Of a DNA stretch of 64,000 bases, positions 34,249 through 43,205 are shown piece after piece. The stretch covers positions 124,001 to 188,000 of the forward strand of contig CAVURO010000004.1 in NCBI GenBank assembly GCA_963743945.1, read 5' to 3'. Within the stretch, counting starts at the first letter, position 1, and each line of letters starts with the position of its first letter. Both the position numbers and the translations under genes were made by a program. The stretch comes from JACOTK01 sp963743945 (GTDB taxonomy: Bacteria; Actinomycetota; Acidimicrobiia; Acidimicrobiales; CADCSY01). A model generated the notes under the pieces. It worked only from the letters and a program-made list of their open reading frames with translations, did no database searches and had not been told where the DNA came from.

Positions 34249-35981
34249 ATGCCGAGGTGATCGGTGTCCAGTCCGAGCTCCTGGCCGAGTGAGCGCAGCT
34301 CGGGGCTTCCCTCGCCACTGGTCAACGCCTCGTAGACCAGCTCCTGAGCCTGACCCACATCGAGGTTCATCCCCAGGTTCTGGGCGAGTCGGCGCACCGC
34401 AAGCGCTCGCTGCGCATCGACCCGAGCGGTCATGACGTGGTGCTCCCACACCTGACGCCCGTTGCCCTCGCCTTCCACGTTGCTCTGCGCCTCGCCGAGC
34501 ACGTCGAGGAATGCCTCCAACCGCGGATCCTCACCCAGCTCGACGAGCAGGTCCATGGACTTGGCGGCATAGCGCAAGATCTGCACGGTCTCGAGCCCGG
34601 CGAGATCCCAGAAGAACCATCCACACGACGTGTACATCAACATCGCCTGACGTTGGTGCTCCAGGAGGGTCAGCGCTTCGCGAACCTTCACCTCGTCGGC
34701 GCCGGCGTCGACCACGTGCTCGGCGACGAAGCGGTCACGATCCGATGCCCCGAGCAGCACCTGGATGTAGGCGTCCCGTGCCGCCCACGGATCCGTGAGC
34801 ACCTTGGCGCCGCGGCGTTCGAACACCTCGATGCCGTGGTCACGCACCAGGTCGAGCGCGTCGCGCAACGGCCGGCGCCAGGCCTGGTTCGCACCCTCGA
34901 CACCGCCGGTGGAACAGCCGCAGTCGCTCTGCCAGCGCCCGACGCCGTGCACGCACGACCAGGAGCTCTCCTGAACCTCGACCTGCCAGACCGGTCGGTG
35001 TTCGCGCAGCACCGAGGCGAGCGTGCCCACCCGCAATCCGTCCCGGGGAATGGCAACGGGCAGCGCATAGGCGAGGGAGCGCTCGGTGAACCGGTGGTGA
35101 TGCCCGAAGGTCTCGCCGTCGGCGGCAGCGCAGAGCATGCCGCCCTCGACGCTTGCGGCCCGCACGCGGGCCGCAAGGTCCTCGGCGGTCATGGTTCCGG
35201 TGGCAAACGCGATCTCATGGGAGAACGGGCCGTCGTAGAACACGATGTCCAGACCCAGGGACGGGTTCGTCGGATGCAGCCATCGATAGGGCCGATGGAC
35301 CACGATGGAGCCGTTCGGCACCTCGACCCACCTCCCGACCGACCCGCTCGCTGCGCGGCCCGCCGGCGTGGCGCCTGCGGTGTCGGGGAGCGGACGGACC
35401 CTCACGGCCTGGTGCGGGGCAAGCGTGACGAACCGCACCCCCTCCTCGGCCAACACGGCAAGGGTTGCCTCGTTGACCGCCGTCTCCGGAAGCCACATGC
35501 CCTCCGCCGGACGACCGAAACGGTGGGCGAAATCGGCCAGTCCCCATCGCACCTGCGTACGGACGTCGCGCTCGTTTGCCAACGGCAGGATCACATGGTT
35601 GTAGGCCTGGGCGATGGCGCCTCCCCCCTCACGATCACCCTCCAGGATGCGGGCATACACACTCGGCTCGTGCTGCTCCAGCCAGGAGAGGAGGGTGGGG
35701 CCGACGTTGAAAGAGAGGTAGGCGTAGTTGTTGACGATGCCCACGACCAGGCCACGCTCGTCGAGGATGCGCGCCCAGCCGTTCGGCCGGTAGCACTCGG
35801 CGGTGATCCGGGCGTTCCAGTTGGGATACGGCGCCGCCGAGGGCTCCATGGAGACGACGTCGGTCCATGGGTTCTCACGGGGTGGTTGGTAGAAGTGCCC
35901 GTGCAGCACGAAGACCGGCGCGGGTGCTTCAGGCACGGTCGCACCGGTCGCGGGAAGATCGGTCGCAGGAGGATCGGTCAC
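34236..35981 (-). CDS. Glycoside hydrolase family 57 protein with DUF3536
   Basis: 581 aa. GH57 enzymes act on alpha-glucans (amylase, branching or glucanotransferase activity). The catalytic Glu is in GMWLPETAVNEATL and the acid Asp in MLCAAADGETFGHHH; the N-terminal PVFVLHGHFYQPPRENPW is a GH57 hallmark. The C-terminal half has the DUF3536 pattern (RQAMLMYTSCGWFFWDLAGLETVQILRYAAK). Last gene of the glgE-treS-mak-glgB operon; its GTG overlaps the glgB stop by 4 nt (GTGA), so it is likely made together with GlgB. The precise reaction is unknown. Confidence 0.88.
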   Translation of the reverse strand: MTDPPATDLPATGATVPEAPAPVFVLHGHFYQPPRENPWTDVVSMEPSAAPYPNWNARITAECYRPNGWARILDERGLVVGIVNNYAYLSFNVGPTLLSWLEQHEPSVYARILEGDREGGGAIAQAYNHVILPLANERDVRTQVRWGLADFAHRFGRPAEGMWLPETAVNEATLAVLAEEGVRFVTLAPHQAVRVRPLPDTAGATPAGRAASGSVGRWVEVPNGSIVVHRPYRWLHPTNPSLGLDIVFYDGPFSHEIAFATGTMTAEDLAARVRAASVEGGMLCAAADGETFGHHHRFTERSLAYALPVAIPRDGLRVGTLASVLREHRPVWQVEVQESSWSCVHGVGRWQSDCGCSTGGVEGANQAWRRPLRDALDLVRDHGIEVFERRGAKVLTDPWAARDAYIQVLLGASDRDRFVAEHVVDAGADEVKVREALTLLEHQRQAMLMYTSCGWFFWDLAGLETVQILRYAAKSMDLLVELGEDPRLEAFLDVLGEAQSNVEGEGNGRQVWEHHVMTARVDAQRALAVRRLAQNLGMNLDVGQAQELVYEALTSGEGSPELRSLGQELGLDTDHLGIPKP

Positions 35982-37963
35982 GAGCCGCCCACCCCCTCGT
36001 CACGGACCCCCTCGTCACGAACCCACTGGTCACGAACCCCCTGCTCCGGCGCAAGCCACACCACGGCCAGGGGCGGAAACGTGATCTCGATCGAATGGCT
36101 CATGCCGTCCCAGGCAAGGTTCGTCGCCTCGACGACCGGACCGACATGGGTTCCGCTGCCGGCCAGCTCGTCGGCATCGGAGTTGACCAAGACCTCCCAC
36201 CGCCCGGCCCATGGCACGCCCACTCGACGATGCTCGCGTGGCACGGGCGTCAGGTTGGCAACGCACAGCACCGGCCGTGCGTTCGGGTGCGAAGCGCACG
36301 GCCAACGCAGGAACGCGTAGCAACTCAGCTCGGCATCGTTCGCCTGGACCCACTGAAAGCCGGACTGGTCGAAGTCACCGCTCCAAAGTGCCGGCTCGGC
36401 CCGGACGAGCTCGTTGAGGTGTCGAACGAGCCGTTGCACCCCCGTGTGGTCGGAAGCGAGCAGGCAGTCCCACTCCACACTTCGGTCGTGGCCCCACTCG
36501 GCCACCTGGGCGATCTCGTCGCCCATGAAGAGGAGCTTCTTGCCCGGGTGCGCCCACATCCAGGCATACAGCGCGCGAAGGTTGGCGAACTGCTGCCAAC
36601 GGTCACCGGGCATCTTGCCCAGCATCGAGCCCTTGCCGTGCACGACCTCGTCATGGCTCAACGGCAGAATGAAGTTCTCGGTGAAGGCGTACAGCAGGCC
36701 GAAGGTGAGCTGATGGTGATGATGTCGACGGTTGATCGGGTCCTGCGCGAAGTAGGCCAACGTGTCGTGCATCCAGCCCATGTTCCACTTGTGACCGAAT
36801 CCGAGGCCACCGGTGTCGACGGGACGGCTCACCCCCGGCCACGCCGTCGACTCCTCGGCGATCGTCATGACGCCGGGGTGTCTTCCGTGCAGGACCGTGT
36901 TGAGCTCCTGGAGAAACGCGACCGACTCGAGGTTCTCGCGACCGCCGAACATGTTGGGAAGCCACTCGCCCGATTCGCGTGAGTAGTCGAGGTAGAGCAT
37001 CGAGGCGACGGCATCGACCCGGAGGCCGTCGACGTGCATCTCCTCCACCCAGTAGAGCGCGCTCGCGAGAAGGAAGTTCCGCACCTCGTTTCGTCCCAGA
37101 TTGAACACGAGCGTTCCCCAGTCCGGGTGCTCGCCCTGGCGCGGGTCGAGATGCTCGAAGAGCGCGGTGCCGTCGAAGCGGGCGAGGGCCCACTCGTCCT
37201 TGGGGAAGTGCGCCGGCACCCAGTCGACGATGACGCCGATCCCGCGTCGGTGGAACGCGTCCATGAGGAATCGGAAGTCGTCGGGCGATCCGAACCGCGC
37301 CGTCGGTGCGAAGTATCCCGACACCTGATAGCCCCACGAGGGACCGTAGGGATGCTCGGCGACCGGCATGAGCTCGACGTGGGTGAAACCCATCTCGGCG
37401 ACGTAGTCGACCAGGGAGACCGCCAACTCACGATAGGTAAGGGAGCGATTGTGCTCCTGCGGGACGCGGCGCCACGACCCCAGATGAACCTCGTAGGTGA
37501 GCAGTGGGCGCTGCAGGTGATCGGCGCCTCGGCGCCGATCCATCCACTCCTGGTCGCCCCAGACGTAGGTGGATTCGTGGACGATCGATGCGGTGGCGGG
37601 CGGCGTCTCGGTGGCGAAGGCGAACGGATCGGTCCGCAGGCACAGGGCGCCATCGGCGGTGACCAACTCGAACTTGTAGCGGACGCCCGGCTCCACGCCG
37701 GGAACGAACAGCTCCCAGACGCCGCTCGACCCCAACGAGCGCATGGGGTTCACCCTTCCGTCCCACTGGTTGAAGTCCCCCACCACCCGCACCGCCCGGG
37801 CATTCGGAGCCCAGACCGCGAAGGTCGTGCCGGCCACCCCGTCGAGGGTCCGCACATGCGCGCCGAGCACCCGCCAGAGCTTCTCGTGCCGTCCCTCGCC
37901 GAACAGGTGAAGATCGAGCTCGCCCGCCATCGAGGTGATCGGTCCGTCCGACGTTGGACTCAC
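35978..37963 (-). CDS. glgB: 1,4-alpha-glucan branching enzyme (GH13)
   Basis: Introduces alpha-1,6 branches into linear glucan; 661 aa. An N-terminal CBM48 (GTTFAVWAPNARAVRVVGDFNQWDG) precedes the GH13 barrel with nucleophile Asp in VDGLRVDAVASML, acid Glu in TIAEESTAWPGVS and transition-state Asp in LPLSHDEVVHGKGS. The GTG at 37963 overlaps the maltokinase stop (GTGA); an internal ATG at 37930 is the alternative. The last 20 residues are a five-residue repeat (VRDEG-like) encoded by 15-bp repeats. Within the GlgE pathway it branches the polymer made from maltose-1-phosphate. Confidence 0.95.
   Translation of the reverse strand: MSPTSDGPITSMAGELDLHLFGEGRHEKLWRVLGAHVRTLDGVAGTTFAVWAPNARAVRVVGDFNQWDGRVNPMRSLGSSGVWELFVPGVEPGVRYKFELVTADGALCLRTDPFAFATETPPATASIVHESTYVWGDQEWMDRRRGADHLQRPLLTYEVHLGSWRRVPQEHNRSLTYRELAVSLVDYVAEMGFTHVELMPVAEHPYGPSWGYQVSGYFAPTARFGSPDDFRFLMDAFHRRGIGVIVDWVPAHFPKDEWALARFDGTALFEHLDPRQGEHPDWGTLVFNLGRNEVRNFLLASALYWVEEMHVDGLRVDAVASMLYLDYSRESGEWLPNMFGGRENLESVAFLQELNTVLHGRHPGVMTIAEESTAWPGVSRPVDTGGLGFGHKWNMGWMHDTLAYFAQDPINRRHHHHQLTFGLLYAFTENFILPLSHDEVVHGKGSMLGKMPGDRWQQFANLRALYAWMWAHPGKKLLFMGDEIAQVAEWGHDRSVEWDCLLASDHTGVQRLVRHLNELVRAEPALWSGDFDQSGFQWVQANDAELSCYAFLRWPCASHPNARPVLCVANLTPVPREHRRVGVPWAGRWEVLVNSDADELAGSGTHVGPVVEATNLAWDGMSHSIEITFPPLAVVWLAPEQGVRDQWVRDEGVRDEGVGGS
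35991..36049. repeat. 15-bp tandem repeats at the 3' end of glgB
   Basis: Unit ACCCCCTCGTCACGA, nearly four imperfect copies, encoding the C-terminal VRDEG-type repeat of the branching enzyme. In-frame period. Confidence 0.85.
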
Positions 37964-39309
37964 ACGCTGCCCACGATGCGTGCCACGGCGGCAAGGGGGA
38001 TGCCGACCCAGTCCGGGCGATGAGCCTGCTCGTATCCGACCTCGTAGATCGCCTTGTCGAGCTCGAAGGCGGTGAACACCACGTCCTGGTCGAGCTCGCC
38101 GGGCGGCAACAGGGCCCCGATGCCCTCCACGCCAAGGTAGCCCTCCAGAAACGCATACCTGCTGCGACGTTCCCATGCCGCGCTCAGCGACACGATGCGT
38201 TCATCGATGGCCTCGGCGCGCTCGCGCAACGCAACCTGGGCGACATAGTGGAACGATCGAATCATGCCGGCCGCGTCACGCAACGGCGACGACCGATCGA
38301 GGCGTTCCTCCGACGACGAACCCGGTTCGCCCTCGAAGTCGAGGACGAACCAGCCGGTGTCGGTTCGCATGACCTGGCCCAGGTGGTAGTCACCGTGGGA
38401 TCGGATCGCCATGCCGGCTCGAAACACCGATCGAAGCCGGTCGAACACCGCGTGCACGAGTTCGGGGTCGATGCCCGCAAGCGAGGCCTGCGCGAACCGC
38501 TCCTCCATGACCGCCGCCCAGTGGGAGGCATCGGCGCGCACGGCAGGGAAGGCCTCCGCGAGCGCGAGGTGCAACCTGGCGGTCACCGCTCCCAGTCGAC
38601 GGGCGTCGGGGGCGAAGTCCCCACCCGCCTCCTCGGGGTCACAACGACAATCGTAGAGATCGCGCAGCGAGGTCAGCGCCAACGAGAAGCCGTCCGCGCC
38701 ACCCACGAGAAACTCACTGACCAAGGCATAGTCGTTGACCTCGTCACGCCACTCGGCCACGGGCGTGGCGACGTTGGCGAAACCAACCCTGGTCAACGCT
38801 CGCGTGATCTCCGCGTCGGGGTTGCGACCCCCGGCCCCGATCCGTCGGAACAGCTTCATGATGAGCCGCTCGTCGAACACCACCGAGGTGTGGGTCGATT
38901 CGGTGCTCACCAGCCGCCCACGCTCGGCATCGGTGCCCGGAAACACGGCGTTCACGAGCGCGACGGTCAGCTCGGGGTCCGCGGTTGCGTCGTAGACAAG
39001 GGCCGGACCCATCTCGGTCGCCACATCCATCGCGACGACCGCCTCGGGACGTCCACTGAGGAACTCCTCGTGACCGCCCGCCGGACGCACGCCGATCACC
39101 AGTTGGTACAGCGCCGACTCCCCACCGGGGACTGGCTCCCCATCGAAGACGGTCTCCACGAGAGCCCGCAACAACACCGGCGGACCTTCGACGAGGGTAT
39201 CGAGGGTGACCACCTTGCACAAGGGCACCTCGTCCTCCCTGCCGGCGAACCATCGCTGCCTGACGAGGTGGGCTCCGAGGAGGCCTGCGAGCACATCGTT
39301 GTCGATCAT
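37960..39309 (-). CDS. mak: Maltokinase
   Basis: ATP-dependent phosphorylation of maltose to maltose-1-phosphate, the donor used by GlgE; 449 aa. The aminoglycoside-phosphotransferase-like catalytic segment is IRSHGDYHLGQVMRTDTGWFVLDFEGEP, preceded by the GLLGAHLVRQRWFAGRED start typical of the family. The ATG at 39309 overlaps the treS stop (ATGA) and the end overlaps the glgB start. In some genomes this protein is fused to TreS; here the two are separate but coupled. Confidence 0.93.
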   Translation of the reverse strand: MIDNDVLAGLLGAHLVRQRWFAGREDEVPLCKVVTLDTLVEGPPVLLRALVETVFDGEPVPGGESALYQLVIGVRPAGGHEEFLSGRPEAVVAMDVATEMGPALVYDATADPELTVALVNAVFPGTDAERGRLVSTESTHTSVVFDERLIMKLFRRIGAGGRNPDAEITRALTRVGFANVATPVAEWRDEVNDYALVSEFLVGGADGFSLALTSLRDLYDCRCDPEEAGGDFAPDARRLGAVTARLHLALAEAFPAVRADASHWAAVMEERFAQASLAGIDPELVHAVFDRLRSVFRAGMAIRSHGDYHLGQVMRTDTGWFVLDFEGEPGSSSEERLDRSSPLRDAAGMIRSFHYVAQVALRERAEAIDERIVSLSAAWERRSRYAFLEGYLGVEGIGALLPPGELDQDVVFTAFELDKAIYEVGYEQAHRPDWVGIPLAAVARIVGSV

Positions 39310-41111
39310 GGGCGCTCCACGAGGTTGAACCAGAGGAAACCATACGGCGCCAGGGTGACGAAGTAGGGAAGCGTCCCAACGGCAGGGAACGGGACGTGGC
39401 CGAGCATCTCGATGGGAATCAGCCCCTCGTACTGGGCAAGTTGCAACTCCACCGGTTGCGCAAAGCGGCTGAGGTTGAACACGCACAACACCACATCGTG
39501 CTCATCGGTCTGGTCGTTGTGCAAGGTCCGGTTGAACGCCAGGACCGAGGGGTTCTCGGCCGTGAGCAACTCGAAGCTGCCGATACCCATCACCGGGTGC
39601 TGATGACGCACCTCGAGCATGCGCTTGACCCAGTGCAACATCGAGCTCGGATTGCGCAGGTCGGCCTCGACGTTGACCGCCTGATAGCCGTAGACCGGGT
39701 CCATGAGGGGCGGCAGGTACAGGCGGGCGAAGTCGGCCTTCGAGAAGCCGGCGTTGCGGTCTGGCGTCCACTGCATCGGCGTGCGCACCCCGTCGCGATC
39801 GCCGAGATAGATGTTGTCGCCCATGCCGAGCTCGTCGCCGTAGTACATGATCGGCGAGCCCGGAAGGCTGAACAACATCCCGTGCAGCAGCTCGCCCACG
39901 CGCCGATCGTTGTCGATGAGCGGCGCGAGGCGGCGGCGGATGCCCACGTTCACCTTCATCCGCGGGTCGTTCGCGTACTCGGCATACATGTAGTCGCGCT
40001 CTTCGTCGTTGACCATCTCGAGGGTCAGCTCGTCGTGGTTTCGCAGGAAGATGCCCCATTGACAGCCGTCGGGGATGCTCGGGGTCTGGGCCAGGATCTC
40101 GGTGATCGGGTAACGCTGCTCGCGGCGGATGGCCATGAACATCCGTGGCATCAAGGGGAAGTGGAAGCACATGTGACATTCGTCGCCGTCGCCGAAGTAG
40201 TCCACGACGTCAGAGGGCCACTGGTTGGCCTCGGCGAGCAGCACCTTGTCCGGATACAGGCGATCGACCTCCTCACGCACCCGTCGCAGGTAGGCATGGG
40301 TTTCCGCCAGGTTCTCACCGTTGGTGCCATCGCGCTCGAAGAGATAGGGCACGGCATCGAGGCGGAAGCCGTCGAGGCCGATGTCGAGCCAGAAACGCAC
40401 CACCTCGAGCATGGCGTCTGCGACGGCGGGGTTGTCGTAGTTCAGGTCGGGCTGATGGTGAAAGAAGCGATGCCAGTAGTACTGCCCACGCTGGGCGTCC
40501 CACGTCCAGTTCGACGCCTCGCTGTCGATGAAGATGATCCGCGCCTCGTTCCAGCGGTGATCGTCGTCGTGCCACACGTACCAGTCGGCCTTCGGGTTGG
40601 TCTTGTCCCGGCGGGACTCCTGAAACCACGGGTGTGCGTCACTCGTGTGGTTCATCACCATGTCGGCGATCACCCGGATGCCGCGGCGGTGCGCCTCGGA
40701 GATCAACTCGACGGCGTCGCTCAGGTCGCCGTACTCCGGCAACACGGTGAAGAAGTCGCTGATGTCGTAGCCACCGTCGCGCAACGGTGACTGGAGGAAC
40801 GGAAGCAGCCAGATGCAGTCGATGCCGAGCCACTGCAGATAGTCGAGCTTGTCGATGAGACCCCGAAGGTCACCGGTCCCGTCGCCGTCCGAATCGTAGA
40901 ACCCGCGTACCAGCACCTCGTAGAACACGGCTTTTCGATACCACTCCGGGTCCTGGATCAAACCCCCCCCGGGCGCCGGCACGTGCAGACCCGGGCGTGG
41001 GTGCACGTAGTCGGCGTCGTCGGCCGCCTGATGCGACGGATGGTCGGCCGCCTGATGCGACGGGTGCTCGGAGCGATGGTCGGACGAACCAGGGTCCTGG
41101 GGGTTGGTCAC
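39306..41111 (-). CDS. treS: Trehalose synthase (maltose alpha-D-glucosyltransferase)
   Basis: GH13 enzyme that interconverts trehalose and maltose; 601 aa. Catalytic residues are visible in LDGFRLDAVPYLFER (nucleophile), KVLLAEANQWPSD (acid) and IFLRNHDELTLEM (Asp); the family signature PEWYRKAVFYEVLVRGFYDSDGDG is near residue 55. The N-terminus has a seven-residue duplication (HPSHQAAD) from 21-bp DNA repeats near 41020-41075. GTG start overlapping the glgE stop (GTGA). It feeds maltose to the downstream maltokinase. Confidence 0.95.
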   Translation of the reverse strand: MTNPQDPGSSDHRSEHPSHQAADHPSHQAADDADYVHPRPGLHVPAPGGGLIQDPEWYRKAVFYEVLVRGFYDSDGDGTGDLRGLIDKLDYLQWLGIDCIWLLPFLQSPLRDGGYDISDFFTVLPEYGDLSDAVELISEAHRRGIRVIADMVMNHTSDAHPWFQESRRDKTNPKADWYVWHDDDHRWNEARIIFIDSEASNWTWDAQRGQYYWHRFFHHQPDLNYDNPAVADAMLEVVRFWLDIGLDGFRLDAVPYLFERDGTNGENLAETHAYLRRVREEVDRLYPDKVLLAEANQWPSDVVDYFGDGDECHMCFHFPLMPRMFMAIRREQRYPITEILAQTPSIPDGCQWGIFLRNHDELTLEMVNDEERDYMYAEYANDPRMKVNVGIRRRLAPLIDNDRRVGELLHGMLFSLPGSPIMYYGDELGMGDNIYLGDRDGVRTPMQWTPDRNAGFSKADFARLYLPPLMDPVYGYQAVNVEADLRNPSSMLHWVKRMLEVRHQHPVMGIGSFELLTAENPSVLAFNRTLHNDQTDEHDVVLCVFNLSRFAQPVELQLAQYEGLIPIEMLGHVPFPAVGTLPYFVTLAPYGFLWFNLVERP

Positions 41112-43078
41112 GGTGCGGCTCGCAGGTGGAACACATGTCCCGGTTGATCGTTGGGGTCAAGATGAACGTAGTTGGTCCGACCGTGCCACACGTACGTGGC
41201 GCCGGTCAGCTCGTCGTGTGCCTCATAGGCGTGGTGCTCCGGTAGGCCGAGTTCGGCGAGGTCGATCGTGATCATGTCGTGATGAGCCCCGTACGGGTCG
41301 AGGTTCACCACGCACAACACCACATCGGATCGGTCGATGGTGAAGCGCGAATAGGCGAGCACGAGATCGTTGTCGCCGTGGTGCATCATCGTTCCCCGAA
41401 GCTGCTGCAGGGCCGGATGCCGGCGACGCACGCGGTTGACGCGGGTGATGAACGGCGCGATCGAATCGGCGGCGTCCCAATCCCGCTGCTTCAACTCGTA
41501 CTTCTCGGAGTTCCGATACTCCTCGTTCGTGTTGCTCTGCGGCTGGTTCTCACCGAGCTCGTAGCCGCTGTAGATGCCGTAGGACGGCACGAGCGTCGCG
41601 GCGAGGAGCACTCTCAGCCGAAACGCCGCAGGCGGGCCGTCGCGCAGCGGGTCGGCGAGGATGTCAGGGGTGTTGGGCCAGAAGTTGGGCCGTAGCCAGT
41701 CGGCCGTGGGACCGCTCGCAAGCTCACTCACGTAGCTCGCCAACTCGTGCTTTGCGGTCCGCCAGGTGAAGTACGTGTAGCTCTGGGTGAAGCCGACCTC
41801 GGCCAACTTCGCCATCACCTTGGGTCGGGTGAACGCCTCGGCGAGGAAGATCACCTCGGGGTGCGCCCGTTGGATCTCGGGAATGAGCCAAGCCCAGAAC
41901 GCCATGGGCTTGGTGTGCGGGTTGTCGACGCGGAAGATGCGCACCCCGAGGCCGATCCAGTGGTCGAGAATCGAGCGACAGGCCCCCCAGAGGGCCCGAC
42001 GGTCCTCCTCCGCGGCCGGCCAGAAGTTGATGGGATAGATGTCCTCGTACTTCTTGGGGGGGTTCTCCGCGTACTTGATCGTCCCGTCCGGTCGATGGTG
42101 AAACCACTCGGGGTGCTCGGTCACCCAGGGGTGGTCAGGCGAGCACTGCAGGGCGTAGTCGAGCGCGATCTCCATCCCCAGCGACGCCGCCTCGTTCAGG
42201 AGGTCCTTGAAGTCCGCCTCGGTCCCGAGGTCGGGATGGATCGCGTCGTGGCCACCCAGGGCAGAGCCGATCGCCCACGGCGATCCCACATCACCGGGCC
42301 CTGCCCGAAGTGTGTTGTCGCGACCCTTGCGACACGTCTCACCGATAGGGTGGATCGGCGGGAGGTAGACCACGTCGAATCCCATCGCCGCGACGCCGGC
42401 GAGCCGTTCGACCGTACCCACGAAACCGCCCTCGGAACGGGGAAACAACTCGTACCAGGTGCTGAAGCGCGCCCGCTCGCGATCGACCCAGACCCTCATG
42501 GAGGCCGAGCCGCCCACCTCGCCGGCGGGCCCCCTGCCCTCGAGCGCTGCCGCAAGGTCCTCGTCGAGCGCGGCTTCGAGGCGGACCCGCTCCGCACAGG
42601 AGCTGCGGAGCACCCCGAGCGCGCGGGACACAACCTCCCCACCGACCCTCCGATCGTCACCGGAGAGGCCCGCGAGCGCATCCTCCAACAACAGAGCCAC
42701 CTCGGCGAGCTCGGTCTCCATGTCCTGCCCGGCCGCAACCTTGAGCAACGCGTCGTGACGCCAGGTCGCGAAGCGATCAACCCACGCCTCGACGACCACC
42801 TCGTGGGCGCCGATCTCGGTGAAGGAAACCGACGCGTCCCAGTGGTCGTTGCCCCGGTCGACCATCGACGCGACGAGCCAATCGCCGTTCCCCACACCCC
42901 AACCGCGCCACTTCACCTGTGCCGCGAGGCGATCGTGGCCATCGGTGAAGATGCTCGCCGACACCTGCACGACCTCATCGACGGACGCCTTGGCAGGGAA
43001 GGCCCCCGAGGGCGTCCGCGGTCGGAGATCGTCGATCACAATCCTCTCGATCACGCCTCCACCGCTCGTCGTCACCAC
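41108..43078 (-). CDS. glgE: Alpha-1,4-glucan:maltose-1-phosphate maltosyltransferase
   Basis: Extends alpha-glucan by two glucose units from maltose-1-phosphate; 656 aa, GH13 subfamily 3. An N-terminal domain (ASVDEVVQVSASIFTDGHD) and helical bundle precede the barrel with VYLPPIHPIGETCRKGRDN, nucleophile Asp in IFRVDNPHTKPMAFW and acid Glu in IFLAEAFTRPKVM. First gene of glgE-treS-mak-glgB-GH57. The start is one of two adjacent GTG codons at 43078; no clear ribosome site or -10 box is seen. Confidence 0.95.
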   Translation of the reverse strand: MVTTSGGGVIERIVIDDLRPRTPSGAFPAKASVDEVVQVSASIFTDGHDRLAAQVKWRGWGVGNGDWLVASMVDRGNDHWDASVSFTEIGAHEVVVEAWVDRFATWRHDALLKVAAGQDMETELAEVALLLEDALAGLSGDDRRVGGEVVSRALGVLRSSCAERVRLEAALDEDLAAALEGRGPAGEVGGSASMRVWVDRERARFSTWYELFPRSEGGFVGTVERLAGVAAMGFDVVYLPPIHPIGETCRKGRDNTLRAGPGDVGSPWAIGSALGGHDAIHPDLGTEADFKDLLNEAASLGMEIALDYALQCSPDHPWVTEHPEWFHHRPDGTIKYAENPPKKYEDIYPINFWPAAEEDRRALWGACRSILDHWIGLGVRIFRVDNPHTKPMAFWAWLIPEIQRAHPEVIFLAEAFTRPKVMAKLAEVGFTQSYTYFTWRTAKHELASYVSELASGPTADWLRPNFWPNTPDILADPLRDGPPAAFRLRVLLAATLVPSYGIYSGYELGENQPQSNTNEEYRNSEKYELKQRDWDAADSIAPFITRVNRVRRRHPALQQLRGTMMHHGDNDLVLAYSRFTIDRSDVVLCVVNLDPYGAHHDMITIDLAELGLPEHHAYEAHDELTGATYVWHGRTNYVHLDPNDQPGHVFHLRAAP

Positions 43079-43191
43079 TTCGGATCCATCGGCATGATCA
43101 TGCCCTTTCGCAGCGCCCGGGGTGGCGCAGCACAGCCAACGTTCACAGATTCGTCACAGGCGCACAACACTCAACGGGCGCCTGCACCCAA

Positions 43192-43197
43192 TAGGCT
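43192..43197 (+). promoter_or_regulatory. -10 box of the glucan phosphorylase gene (leaderless type)
   Basis: TAGGCT with 8 nt to the ATG at 43206, in the 127-bp divergent region shared with glgE. Confidence 0.5.
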
Positions 43198-43205
43198 CGC
43201 TGCCC